Assembly (NCBI GenBank): GCA_965644295.1
Contig: CBFFRP010000362.1
Coordinates: forward strand, 1-64,000
Direction of reading: 5' to 3'
DNA: 64,000 bases
Source: Paraphysomonas bandaiensis
Taxonomy: Eukaryota > Chrysophyceae
Position numbers and translations under genes: made by a program. Position 1 is the first letter of the stretch. Each line of letters opens with the position of its first letter. The notes below the pieces were generated by a model. It saw only the letters and a list, made by a program, of their open reading frames with translations. It did not search any database and was not told the origin of the DNA. Positions 11,872-24,896 of this stretch are shown piece by piece.

Positions 11872-13643
11872 CTACTTATAATTTGCCGGCCCACAAGGGA
11901 CCATTCTATTCGCAATCCAAAATAGTTTACGGATACTATCTTGGGTTAATACGTCAAAGCTACTAGCTATTTTCTGCGGACGCACAAATTCGCCACGAGC
12001 CTTTTCTAAAACGGTTTGCACGTGTAACTGTTCTTCGGTGACATTTTCCCCCATGGAACTCACTTTAATTGGATTCAAGCAACAATGCAATGATTGAACT
12101 CTGAAAAGAATCTCGTGACAACTTTTCAGAAAAAAAACACATTACATTACCTGGTGTGTAGATATGTTGTAATATCTGCTTTCTGAGATCTGTACAAACT
12201 GGTGACCGTGTTGTTGTCTAACGCCGTACTACTCTCCAATTTCCCTCGTAATTTCGGATGTAGACCATATATAGTTCTTTCATCGTCTTTGACGACTAAC
12301 TTCAACATATCCTGCTCAAGTTTCACTACTGCATTGACGTATGGGGGAACAAGGGTCGTGAAGTAAAGCCCTCTTCCGTTACCAAACTCAGACGAACTCA
12401 TCCTTGCAGGCCAACGCGATGTAAAGCGTGACGATATATCTGGCAAAGATTTCAATGACCACTTTCCACCTTCACCACGCTGTTTCAACAAGCTATTTTG
12501 ATGGGGCGTCTCGAAACTTTTGTAAGACATGAGATACATGCCAATATCGACGTTTATATTGTTTAAGGCTCTGGTAGCGATCCGATTATGAAAACTGGGA
12601 TCAATTCTTAATTCCATGAACAACGGGTGACCTTCTAGAGTACCGCAGTATGTGTTCGATGTGTGAGCTGTTTCATCAGCCTTCGTACTAGAAGTGCGAA
12701 TCATTTTTGCTGCAGTGTGTGGAGCTACTATGTGAACTGAGCAACCACAGTTAACGTGAGTAAACATAAAATATACAGCGACATTATTGTCACTTACCAT
12801 TAAGCACAGAATTACTTTGATCCGTTGAAGGCCCCAATCTTGATGCCATAACAATATGATAAAAGCCTTGCCGTTCCTCCAGGATACTATCCAGTGTCAA
12901 CTTCGAATTAATTCCAGTTCCCGCATCTTCACCGGTGGCACAGTCACAATCGTCGACGTCCGAAAAACATTTCTCTATAGTAGAAAAGTCGCTATTGTTC
13001 AAACCTTTTTCACGCATATAGTTTCCGCTTCGCACAAACGTTTGACTGTTGTAAGACGTCAGCAGTTCTTCCACATCATTCCAAATGGGGGTATTATCTT
13101 TCGATTGTAGCTTGCTGTCCTCGGTCCATAGTACTTCCACGCCACATGTTCGCAGCATACGTAGAAACGTAGACGTAAACCACCTCTCCATAGAAAATTT
13201 ATGGTGAGTAAAAGAATTCTCCGAATTTATATACGAATTCACGATTTGGGTCAGCAATGAGCAACGTGGGGATGATTCACACTTAATCGTACCATTATCA
13301 TTCACTCTGCTTTTATCAGCTGCTATCAAAACTGTGAAGGTGTACTCACCACTCGCCTGATACATATATCACACACATCATTTTCATAAAATCTAGAACC
13401 TAGCATAACAAAAGTACCCAAGACAAAGCCTACCTGTAACGACAGTAGTTGTTCACCAAATATTATCAACTCTACAACAGTGGCTGTCAGTAGAACCCTG
13501 GTTGCAGTGCACACCGACGCATCTCGAGATAGTAGGTGAGCAGAAAGGGCTCCTGATGACGTCGCCGTCGTTGTTATTGGCGGGTGACGACTGGACAGTT
13601 CATTCAGCCAGTGTAAACTGAACTTTTCTCGAGAAGTTGCCAT
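11872..13643 (-). CDS. unrecognised protein, 4 exons
   Basis: A 527-residue protein from exons 13434-13643, 12798-13356, 12151-12736 and 11872-12100, all in frame through GT-AG introns. It starts MATSREKFSLHWLNEL. Near residues 45-85 there is a hydrophobic beta-rich stretch (LLTATVVELIIFGEQ, then YTFTVLIAADKSR). The middle is hydrophilic with a DVDDCDC cluster. A second ordered part has GRGLYFTTLVPPYVNAVVK, and the C-terminus is helical. No signal peptide, clear membrane span or enzyme motif is visible. The intact frame through four exons says it is a real gene; I do not recognise the family. Confidence 0.7.
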
Positions 13644-13752
13644 TAGCTATAACAACTTATTAGAATACCAGCATACCTACTCCCAATACACCCATATATT
13701 CAAACGTCGCGTCAATAATAAGACATGCAGACGAGACAACACACAAAGTAGT

Positions 13753-15266
13753 TTAAATACACAACCCACACACAGAAATTACCGTTTGTGTATTCTCCTT
13801 GCCAAACGTGGCATGTTCATAATGAGTGGCCTGAGAAAACGGACTTTGCGACCAAACTACAATTAACCAACGAATGCTGATTAACATACTAAAGCTACCT
13901 GTACAAAATATGTAGTCCTTGTTTGTGACGTATATGCATCTGAAGATGTGTATCCTCAAAATACGCCTGTAATCGCGAAGTTAAGTATTTCTATTACACT
14001 GGGCATGAAAAACAAAACTACATGTTCGCCTCTCAGGCACACACGCAGTATTAAATATATATTTATTCCATTCAATTTCACATGCAACAAAACATTGTGA
14101 CGGATTGAAGTGCACCTTGTATCTGCCTGCATCAAAACCACCTGCCAATTTAAAGGCATTCGCCTTCACAAAAAGGCATGCCGCAGATTCATAGTGAATA
14201 TCTCTAACATGTCTGGCTTGAACATTACACGGTTCTGCATCTCTACATATACAATAACATACGTCGTTAAATGAGCCCTATATATACAGGTTGTATTTTC
14301 ATGACACTGTTTAATCAATACATTACCGATGGCCACGAATACAATATTGCGTATCAAGAATGCATTCATAAATATAAGCCACACAGCAGCATCGATACAG
14401 ATAGGATGTCACACAAAATACACATAGCTTTACGTTTAAGTTATGAATAGTATGGATAAGCATCCACCAAGAGCAAGCACATACCGCAAGTAGTTATCCG
14501 TGTGTCCATTAGACAATATAACGCTGCCCGCTTCAACTATGCGGTGATGAGGAAACAGGAGCTTACAACCAATCGCTCCAACTTTTCTATTAAGTACTCT
14601 ATAGCTATCCACCACATGATGAAAGTTCTGTATAAACCCCGGTTGAGGCAAGACATCATCATTGAGCAATAGCATCCACTCCACAGAGGGAGACACATAT
14701 GTGGATAAGTTGTTATAGGCCACTGCATATGGGGCATTATCACATAGAGGGACATACTTTACCCTCACACGAGAGGCAGATGAGGATCCACTCAACATTC
14801 TCTGTATATTCGAACACACTTCCATAGTCGGACCCAAACACCCGTTATCCCCAATAATCACCTCCATATCCACATATCCGTCCAGTGGAGTAGAAACAAG
14901 TGAGTCAAGCAATTGATGCAACATATGAGGATTGTTATATGTTAGTACTAGCACGGATAGTCGAGTCAAGTCGAGAGATGGCGCAGTATCAAGTGTAGAT
15001 CGAACTAATAGCCATGTTGTATTACTCATCAATCCATCCATATAATGCATATGCATCATATTTACATATACAAAAATCAATACACATATACACGTCCATA
15101 AGACCATACGACTGACCCCACATATACGTATATTCTTACTAGTCTCTCTATGCGGTTTATATGGACTGTATAATGGAGCATATGAACCTGATAGTTTCAC
15201 GTGTTTTTTTTTGAAGAGGGACTTCACCCATCGATGAAGTGAGAAGGCTTTAACGGCTTTTGGCAT
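13753..15266 (-). CDS. family 2-type glycosyltransferase, type II membrane protein, 4 exons
   Basis: A Golgi/ER-type glycosyltransferase of 355 residues. Exons 14485-15266, 14116-14242, 13899-13966 and 13753-13843 join in frame. The short basic N-terminus is followed by one membrane anchor (MVLWTCICVLIFVYVNM). A GT-A fold follows: LSVLVLTYNNPHMLHQLLDS, IIGDNGCLG, and the metal-binding LLLNDDVLPQPGF. The later exons supply RDIHYESAACLFVKANAF and GGFDAGRYKAYFEDTHLQMH, typical of bacterial-like GT2 rhamnosyl/galactosyl transferases (xxYFEDxDL). The last exon gives SPFSQATHYEHATFG, matching the conserved HYEGxTxG, then ends earlier than usual. The sugar and acceptor are unknown. Only 109 bp separate its stop from the next gene's ATG. 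Confidence 0.8.
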
Positions 15267-17886
15267 ATGAAGAATGAGATGTTAGGAAATATATGCAACA
15301 GCAGTCAGAAAGATACTTTGATGAGTGATATGGGAGACTAGATGCATGGTTAGTTACTTGGAGTTAAGTGCATGAGATGGAAGAGAAATCATGATGGGTA
15401 CTTTCTATTCACCACCGCACTATGGGCACCTCTGCATCATATTTAACGTGATATAGTCGGAGTTTTGATGACAGTATTGTAGATAAAAATCGGGAAATCG
15501 CCATTTTCGACTACTAAATTGTCCAAAATTCGAAAACCCCTGGTGGTGTGTGATCGGCACTGGGCTTATAGAAAACATGACAAACTTCTTGCTATCAGGG
15601 ACGACATCATTAAGTTAGTTGATATCACTGTGTTTAAGATGAGTGATATCGATGATATCAATGCAGCAATAGACCGTATTGAGACTGAAATAAGAATGAA
15701 GAGATACGAAGAGTGGAATCTTCTATTGAAGATGCGGAAGTCAAAATTATTAGCCAATGAAAACAAAGAATTTTGAGGACCTAAACTTGAAGATTTACAC
15801 GAAGTGATAAAGTCATTACGTGAAAAGTGGAAGTTGAGGGGTGAACTTGAACTTCGATCGACTTCACGTCACTGAATTTTCAGTTTGTGTTCTACTGTAT
15901 ATCTAACAGAGTCGTTCACTATATGGATATATGCATGTGTAGATTGAATTCACTCTTGATTATATATATATATATATACAATCCCATGCTTTGCCAATCC
16001 GAACCTGTCAGCTTCTCGTATTGCGATCAAGAGCCATAAGTCCCTCTATGACGTGCTTGCACTCCCATGCTCTTCTAGCAGTTACATTCCTAATAGACGC
16101 ATACGAACACTTGTTAAGTGCTATCAAGAGTTATCAGATCACACTGATGACGTTCGTAACTTCGAGTATTACATGCAAATGGATCATAAGTCACTGCACA
16201 CGTGGAGATACTCTTCTGGAGGTTCGGAGACACATATTTGCGGTCTCAATGTATCAAAGTATATGTATATGATATATAGCAGGGTCAGTAACAATACAAC
16301 GGAAAGCACTGCTGTCGTTGTCGTTAAGGAATCTTTTCGTTTCTGTCTTGTGCTTGCTAAAAATTCAATCAAACCGGAGCACCGAATTCAGTGGAGAGGC
16401 CATGTTATCATAGCCTCCGAGGAGAAAAGGACCGTGTTTACCATAATGACTTTCTCAGAAATGGTTGCCCAACTGTAGTATATGAAGAGTTGTCCAGGAT
16501 GACAGAGAGCTCATACCTGCAACCTCTGATCATAATGAGTGGTTTGGTAGGGCTGTGGCTTCGTGGGCATGAGACAATTTGATGTTGATAGCTTTACAGA
16601 CTATATGACTGCGAATTCACTACATAAGCATTCACTACCAATTATACAACCTGAATTTAAAAGTCCCCAGGTTTTGACACTCAAAACTATCAGAGAACTA
16701 CAGTAGACGGTCTCAATGTACACAGAATCCATAGACAGATAGGAGATATGTGTTCAACTCATATACTTCTATATAGTTGAACTGTATCTACCCAGTGCAA
16801 TAAACATAACACACCCCGTAGCTCGAGATCTGATCATAACCTCACTGTGTATACTTACGAAAAGTACAAAATAAAAATATGTTACAGTAGTTAGAAAAAA
16901 CTTCGAACGGCAAGATCCTCAGTCTCCTCCTGAATGATGGATGTTGATGTATTGGTCAGTTTCTTTTCGATTATGGTTTTAACTAATCACAATTTCATTT
17001 TCTTCTTTGCTTTAGTTATCGGGAAACTTTGCTGTAATATTCTTGAATTGTTATTTCGAAGTCCAGGTTATGAAGATAGATCACTTGCACTAATATCATT
17101 TTGATCTTCTACAGCAGACGAAGGATCTTGAAGTGTTGATGATCTACTTTTGAAAGTTGAGCCATAACTGTGGTGTCTATATTACTGTGTACTACAGGGT
17201 AATATAATTAAATCACATTCAAGTGACTGTTAATATCATAATCAAGATAAATGATAGGTTCTGTTCGAACCGAATATTGGGTTGAATGTCTATATATTCC
17301 CTGTGCTTATATGAGCGTTCTGTTGAGCCCAATTCAGGTAAAATTAATACATTTTGAGTCAAAAAAGGAATAAAACTTATATTGATATGAAGTCCTACAA
17401 TTGAAACAAAATATTCCTAGATATTACTCCGGAAGCCGCATATATAGATATACACCTTATATATTATATATGATAATATGTAATATGATGGATACATGCA
17501 TACATACAAAATACAAACATACACAACCGTAACTAATGGGCGGACCAATGGAATTTCTGAAACATTCACAGCTATAAATTCTCTGCTATTATTGCCATAG
17601 TAGTGCCCTCCAAAGCTTTAGCCCATTCATTGCTCAAATAATAGAATTATTTTTATGTTTATTCTGTGGGACGGCAGACCTATCAACTATGAAGTCTTAG
17701 CTGCATTCGCAACCGAACTAGCTTTAAATAAATATACATATATATAAGCTAAGCAATGGATCAGTTCCTTCTGCTTTTATTCATGTTACAATGAATGAAA
17801 AAATTGATAGGAGTGGAATGAAGGTTCACCATCTCTAATGTTTAATAGGCAACAACGCAATTAGCTAAGAACAGATACATATCCCT
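15267..17886. other. long intergenic region without a supported gene
   Basis: About 2.6 kb. It contains an (AT)n run near 15960, and open frames at about 15620-15776 and 16053-16478 on the plus strand that lack a good ATG or any recognisable motif. They may be relics. No RNA gene or element end was recognised. Confidence 0.35.
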
Positions 17887-18790
17887 TTAATTCACTGTAT
17901 CGTGTGCAAATTCATTGGGTAAGGCATTTACTTCCTTCAGTAAATTTGAGCACTGCTTGAATTGGGGGTGTTGGGATGTCCTCAATAGCTGAAACATGAT
18001 GCTCTCAGATGTTGTGAGATACACCCCCATGGCCTTCATTCGTTCCAGAGCGACAGCTCGATCATGCGCCCTGATAAAAATAGTGCATTAATATAGATAA
18101 TTTAATCGTGTTCGTACACAACTGATACCAGATAATAACACAGTACACATACATAGCCGTCATAAGTTCAATTAACTTTTCACACAAAGTACTCTACAAG
18201 GATATGACTTTATACGAACAGACACTTACTTCTGACTGGAGACTGCATCGCACACCAAATGCACTTCTTTTCCCGATGCAATGAGGTCCATCGCAGTTTG
18301 AAGCACGCAAACATGGGACTCAATACCACAAAGAATGATTTGATCTCGATTTAGGCCTTCCAAATGTGCAGTTACTTCTTCAGTCAACATCGAAAATTGG
18401 CGCTTTTCGTACACTGGGCATGACAAATTAAAGTCGGGAACCGTGTGACCAAATACCTGATACACTTCGTAAAAATAAAGACTAACTGATATTTTTAACT
18501 AGCATGCAACAACACTGCAGACACTCTCCATAATAACAGGTGGGCGAACCTTGCTGTACTGCTCTGTGGCGACAGTTGGCATATCAAGGAGGTTACTTAT
18601 TTTATATAGAAACACACTACGAGTGATAACAGTTTCAGATTTATGAATTAAAGGACGGAAGAGTTCCTGTATATCACATAGAAACAGAGCACTCCTCTCA
18701 GGGGATACAAGCCCTGTGAACATATAAGATGAACAGTAATACAGCTTCCACACATATGATCTACGAACCTAATGCTCTCTTTGCTGCCAT
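17887..18790 (-). CDS. isochorismatase-domain hydrolase (ISOC1/2-like), 4 exons
   Basis: A cysteine-hydrolase-fold protein of 198 residues; the physiological substrate of the eukaryotic ISOC group is not established. Exons 18769-18790, 18550-18713, 18230-18456 and 17887-18070 join in frame. Family signatures occur in order: ALFLCDIQELFRPLIH (catalytic Asp), VATEQYSK (expected Lys region), then IILCGIESHVCVLQTAMDL (nucleophile Cys in HVC), VHLVCDAVSSQ, and YLTTSESIMFQLL at the C-terminus. Length matches ISOC2 (about 205). The first exon is only 22 nt. It is transcribed away from ALG2 with 464 bp between start codons, so the two may share a bidirectional promoter. Confidence 0.9.
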
Positions 18791-19254
18791 ATTCACAATT
18801 AATGTAAGTATGAATAGTGGAGATAGCCGAACACAACTACGTGCATAATGATGGAATGGAACATATAGAAATCTCAGTACAATAAACATAATAGAAAACC
18901 CCTCATGAAAATCCCACTTTTTTATATTGGGAAGGTTTATTAGCCAATAAAATAAGAGAATAGAGTAATGATTTGATAGAAATTAATCATCTTCAAAAGG
19001 TTAGAAATAATTTCAGTTTTTGAATGCTCCAAAATATGGGAATTTATTGGGGATGACTGTCAAAATCCAAGAAATTCATATACTAAAACCAGCGCTTGCC
19101 TGAAAACCCATTAACTCTATAAAAACCCGTACATGACGAGAGCTATATAGAAACCCACTGCAGTGATACATGGACATACACACACATATATATATATATA
19201 TATAAGAATCCACTGCTGGCTGTTAGTCCTGCGACATAAACTAGAGTGACAATC
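18791..19254. promoter_or_regulatory. divergent promoter region between ISOC-like and ALG2 genes
   Basis: The two start codons point away from each other here. It contains an (AC/AT)n run at about 19175-19204 upstream of ALG2 and AT-rich sequence with ATTGG/CCAAT motifs near 18950. No defined core element was identified. Confidence 0.4.
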
Positions 19255-21922
19255 ATGACAACATCGAAAGAGAAGGCGATGAGAGTGGCCGTCATTCACT
19301 TAGATTTAGGCATTGGTTAGTTATAGGGCCCTGCTGTACATACATATACGTATACATATATATATATATGGCGTGTAGTGTATATGAGTATATGCAGGTT
19401 ATCATATATGTATGTATAGTGTATGTAGTATACAGTGTATCGTATCTGTTGTAGTGACTCGAGCTGTATGTATGTGTTCTATAGGAGGAGCAGAGAGACT
19501 AGTGGTCAATATCGCCTGTGCTATGCAGGATCTAGGACACACTGTGCAGGTCTACACCTCTCACCATGATCCGAATCGTTGTTTTGAAGAGACAAAGACG
19601 GGAGGTGGGGGGCTGTGTTATGAGAGGCTGTTGTAATATACATGTCTGCGCAGGGGCACTGCATGGGAAGATTTATGTTATGGGGGACTGGATTCCGCGA
19701 CAGATATTTGGAATGTTTACGGCTTTATGTGCGATAATGAGAATGTTCTATCTTGCCTTTGGGGTGTGTTGTTCCGAGGATAGACCGGACATTGTCTTCA
19801 TTGATGGCGTATCAATGCCAATACCGATATTACAGGTACTGTTTCTACTGAAGCACATGATACACTGAATAGTGTTGTTATTTTAATTGCCTATGCTTTT
19901 CTCAGTACTTCGGAATTCCAGTTCTCTTTTATTGCCACTTTCCTGATAAGGTATACTATACCACTTGCAGATTTATTATAATTTCAAACGAGATTCTTGT
20001 TTCTATATTTTGTGTATATTGAGGTTCTTGTATTTATTACATGTGAATAGCTACTATGCACTCAACGGAAAAGCTTTTTGAAGCGTGCCTATCGTCTTCC
20101 TATTGATGTGTTGGAAGAAACGACCACTGGATGTGCTGACACCATTCTGGTCAATTCAAGTATGTAGAAGTAATACTTTTTGAACGATGCATAATGAATA
20201 TTACATATTTGAACCGTGTGATGACTTCTCTATTTGTTTTATATGGTGTGTGTTTTTATTAATATTTTCCGAAGTCATGTACTCTTGTTTCAAATTGAAC
20301 TTGAGTTTAAGTGTCGTACTTTTTGTAGAATTTACTGCTGAAACTTTCATGGAAGAGTTTAATGTTCTAGGAAGATGGTGCGAACCTAAGGTACGAGCGA
20401 CATGTGAAGTGTATGTAAAACCAAGTTTAATATGATGGCTGACATGTACACGTTACACGCCAATGATTTATTGGCAAAATAAAAATGATTTGTATTTACG
20501 GTGTCACAATGCTTATGTATGTTGTGCATATTTATTATAATCCGAAGGTCTTGTATCCGTCTATCGAAGATCCGAGCACACACAACCAGGACAAGAAGCT
20601 ATCCACTTCTAATAGAGACTCTGTATCCTATATACAGCCCTATGAATACGTGTTTACATCGTTAAATAGGTGACGAATGGTTATTTAATTTGACTCTTTC
20701 ATGTATAATCTTGACTTGGATTGCGTGCAGATATGAGAGGAAGAAAAATATATACCTGGCAATTGATTCATTCAAGCTGCTATTGGAATCAAAGAGCAGC
20801 CGAGATAGTAGTTCAGTGCTCTCTGCAGTTCTCGTCATCGCTGGTGGGTATGACTCGAGAGTAAAGGAAAATGTTGAGTACTATGAGGTAATACTAATGA
20901 TTTGTTACTGACAATGTCAAATAGGGAACACCAGTGTAGTGCTTGCTAAATTATTTTTAACTGATTAGTATGCTGTAGGAACTAGTGAAGCATGTTCAGG
21001 ACTGTGGTATTGAGAACAAGTACGTTAGTATCATACACCTTACAATATTTATGTATGAGTATGATACGTTTTCCTGATATAGTGTAGTATTCCGGCGCTC
21101 CATTGATGATGAAGAACGAGACCAACTTCTGACACATTCCACAGGTGCCCAAACATATTAATGATCTGTTAACTATCTTAACTCTTATATGCAGCGATAT
21201 TATATACTCCTTCCAATGAGCATTTCGGGATCGTTCCCATTGAGGTATGAGGAGACACGTATATATTACACATAAAAATCCGTTCTGAGTGTGACTTTTT
21301 TTAGGCTATGTGTGCAGGAACACCAGTTATTGCTGTTAGTAGTGGTGGCCCGAAGGAGTCAATTGAACATAATGTAACAGGCTTTCTCTGCTCAGAGGTG
21401 TGTTGTATTGATTGTCCTTACCTTACGGGGACACGTTGATATTCTGAATAGATAGTTAGTACATGCATTTTCCCTGCATGTTATACGAGTGTCCTGATTT
21501 TGATTTTTAGAGTCCTGATGATTTTATGAGTGCCATGCTACAACTGGTACAGTCATCAAGTTTGCGCACAGAAATGAGTGCGAATGGAATTGATAGAATC
21601 ACGGTAAGAGGTGTAAGATCAGTATCTATACTGCAGTGTGTGACGTAGACTGATATATAAATCATTCTTACAACCATTTATGCAGAGGAAGTTCAGTAAT
21701 ACGGCCATGAGGAAGCAGCTGCAAACATATCTGGTAGATACTGTGCGCAGAGAAGAAGGGAAGCGGGCCTTGTACTTTTTACATCGCTTTAATGCGTTTG
21801 TTTTAGGGTTCGTACACCTAAGACGTATGTTGTATTTGTATCTAATTTTCTGGTTTAGGACTTGTATTGTCGTGGTTGCGATAGTAGTGGGCTTTGTATA
21901 TCGCCAAAAAAGCGTAGTGTGA
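19255..21922 (+). CDS. ALG2: ALG2 alpha-1,3/1,6-mannosyltransferase, about 14 exons
   Basis: It adds the second and third mannose to dolichol-linked GlcNAc2Man on the cytosolic ER face, for N-glycosylation. The coding sequence is split into about 14 exons by short introns. Spliced, it reads HLDLGIGGAERLVVNIA, then YTSHHDPNRCFEE, MGDWIPRQIFG, LFYCHFPDK, then ETTTGCADTILVNS, VLYPSIEDPS and NRYERKKNIYLAI. The GT4 nucleotide-sugar site follows: TPSNEHFGIVPIEAMCAGTP and AVSSGGPKESIEHNVTGFLC, with the EX7E-type glutamates. These follow ALG2 order end to end. The C-terminal tail ends in a hydrophobic segment (FWFRTCIVVVAIVVGFVY), consistent with membrane attachment. The start follows a short upstream AT-rich tract, and the first exon ends in GIG. 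Confidence 0.95.
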
Positions 21923-22187
21923 GAATAGCTGAAGATTAGTGAAGATATACCAGAAGCGCTACTAGTTGTTCGACTCTATATATGGTGGATGACATTAGTA
22001 GAATAGTACTGTATAATGAAATTCTTTATTAATGTTTATTCAATGCCACTTGCAGGATTTCACTTAACAGCTACCTGATAATACACTAATCATCCCTTAA
22101 TATTCTACGGTTGAAGTGGCAATACTACAAACTACAAATCAGGCTTGCGTAACAAGTAGCTAGTTTAATTGAAAATTGAAATAATTA

Positions 22188-22196
22188 GTTTAGAAG
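22188..22196 (+). repeat. left 9-bp target-site duplication GTTTAGAAG
   Basis: Identical to 25601-25609, immediately outside the inverted ends of the element at 22197-25600. Confidence 0.8.
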
Positions 22197-22325
22197 GGGA
22201 TATATTATTCAACCTAGTCAATTTGGTGGAATTTCCTAGTCATTCCATTTTCGGTGTAAAAACCTAGTCAAAGCCATAAATGACTCAACCTAGCCAAATA
22301 TAGTATTAAACCTAGTCGTTCTTAT
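22197..22325 (+). repeat. left TIR with CCTAGTC subterminal repeats
   Basis: About 75 bp pair with the reverse complement of the right end. Within it, CCTAGTC or a one-base variant recurs five times or more, at spacings of about 20-30 bp. Confidence 0.75.
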
Positions 22326-22883
22326 ATCCATTGATTACACATTGTGACTGTCTAAGATACGCGCACACATCACACAACATATTGATGGCTCGGAGAGCAT
22401 CACAACAAACATAGCAATTCATTCATATCTACATAACAGTGTATGTGTATGTATATGCAGCATATCTGTGTAGCTTATTAGAGTACGATGGTCTCTTATC
22501 AGTGTTATGAGGAGGAGGAGTGGTCAGTGTAGCTGTGCTGTGGACATACCCCCATGAATATATGTAGACAGACACCTGGAGATCTTCATACGCTATGAGT
22601 GAGATCGCTTCCCTTCCTTAAGCGACTTGCTTGTTGAATGAGCGACTGCTTTGACTTCCAGAGGGCATGAATACCCCATGTTTCTAGACCGATTAAGAAA
22701 AAAGAGGGGTTTTCATGTCAAAGTCTGCGTATTTGTAAAAACAACATCACTGAAATGGACTGCCTTTCCAGGAGCAGATCAAACGATGAGGAGTCTGTCG
22801 TACAGTGGAGCCCTTCAATCTCTCTGCCACGGGATGGATCACTGGCAGTCTCCCTCAATAGTCTCTTGATGCTCCCATTATGA

Positions 22884-24896
22884 CCTGTACACTACAGTCA
22901 TTGTGCCCTCTACACTGCAGTGGTTATGATATGTACACTGTAGTGGTTATGATATGTACACTGTAGTGGTTATGATATGTACACTGTAGTGGTTATGATA
23001 TGTACACTGTAGTGGTTATGATATGTACACTGTAGTGGTTATGATATGTACACTGTAGTGGTTATGATATGTACACTGTAGTGGTTATGATATGTACACT
23101 GCAGTGGTTATGATATGTACACTGTAGTGGTTATGATATGTACACTGTAGTGGTTATGATATGTACACTGTAGTGGTTATGATATGTACACTGTAGTGGT
23201 TATGATATGTACACTGCAGTGGTTATGATATGTACACTGTAGTGGTTATGATATGTACACTGTAGTGGTTATGATATGTACACTGTAGTGGTTATGATAT
23301 GTACACTGTAGTGGTTATGATATGTACACTGTAGTGGTTATGATATGTACACTGTAGTGGTTATGATATGTACACTGTAGTGGTTATGATATGTACACTG
23401 TAGTGGTTATGATATGTACACTGTAGTGGTTATGATATGTACACTGTAGTGGTTATGATATGTACACTGTAGTGATACTGTGGCCTCTACACTGTAGTGG
23501 TTATGATATGTACACTGTAGTGGTTATGATATGTACACTGCAGTGGTTATGATATGTACACTGTAGTGGTTATGATATGTACACTGCAGTGGTTATGATA
23601 TGTACACTGTAGTGGTTATGATATGTACACTGTAGTGATACTGTGGCCTCTACACTGCAGTGGTTATGATATGTACACTGTAGTGGTTATGATATGTACA
23701 CTGCAGTGGTTATGATATGTACACTGCAGTGGTTATGATATGTACACTGTAGTGGTTATGATATGTACACTGTAGTGGTTATGATATGTACACTGTAGTG
23801 GTTATGATATGTACACTGTAGTGGTTATGATATGTACACTGTAGTGGTTATGATATGTACACTGTAGTGGTTATGATATGTACACTGTAGTGGTTATGAT
23901 ATGTACACTGTAGTGGTTATGATATGTACACTGTAGTGGTTATGATATGTACACTGTAGTGGTTATGATATGTACACTGTAGTGGTTATGATATGTACAC
24001 TGTAGTGGTTATGATATGTACACTGCAGTGGTTATGATATGTACACTGTAGTGGTTGTGACCTCTACACTGCAGTGGTTATGATATGTACACTGTAGTGA
24101 TACTGTGGCCTCTACACTGCAGTGGTTATGATATGTACACTGTAGTGGTTATGATATGTACACTGTAGTGATACTGTGGCCTCTACACTGCAGTGGTTAT
24201 GATATGTACACTGCAGTGGTTATGATATGTACACTGTAGTGGTTATGATATGTACACTGTAGTGGTTGTGACCTCTACACTGCAGTGGTTATGATATGTA
24301 CACTGTAGTGGTTATGATATGTACACTGCAGTGGTTATGATATGTACACTGTAGTGGTTATGATATGTACACTGTAGTGGTTATGATATGTACACTGTAG
24401 TGGTTATGATATGTACACTGTAGTGGTTATGATATGTACACTGTAGTGGTTATGATATGTACACTGTAGTGATACTGTGGCCTCTACACTGCAGTGGTTA
24501 TGATATGTACACTGCAGTGGTTATGATATGTACACTGTAGTGGTTGTGACCTCTACACTGCAGTGGTTATGATATGTACACTGTAGTGATACTGTGGCCT
24601 CTACACTGCAGTGGTTATGATATGTTCACTGTAGTGGTTGTGACCTCTACACTGCAGTGGTTATGATATGTACGCTGTAGTGGTTATGATATGTACACTG
24701 TAGTGGTTGTGGCCTCTACACTGCAGTGGTTATGATATGTACACTGCAGTGGTTATGATATGTTCACTGTAGTGGTTGTGACCTCTACACTGCAGTGGTT
24801 ATGATATGTACGCTGTAGTGGTTATGATATGTACACTGTAGTGGTTGTGGCCTCTACACTGCAGTGGTTATGATATGTACACTACAGTGGTTGTGG
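22884..24896. repeat. 23-bp minisatellite, about 85 copies
   Basis: The unit is GTGGTTATGATATGTACACT plus GTA or GCA. Two variant units (one with GTGATACTGTGGCCTCTACA, one with GTGGTTGTGACCTCTACACT) become frequent in the 3' half, in recurring blocks such as 23465-23495, 24045-24070 and 24575-24605. The junction CACTGCAGTG is a perfect palindrome; the more common CACTGTAGTG differs by one transition. The array is confined to the interior of the TIR element. Confidence 0.95.

Noticed and set aside
16053-16478. Plus-strand open frame of about 140 codons
   Set aside because: No good ATG, no acceptor/donor pair and no motif; kept only as part of the unassigned intergenic region.
22884-24896. CRISPR-like regular repeat array
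   Set aside because: Units are directly tandem with no spacers, and the host is a eukaryote with introns; it is a minisatellite.
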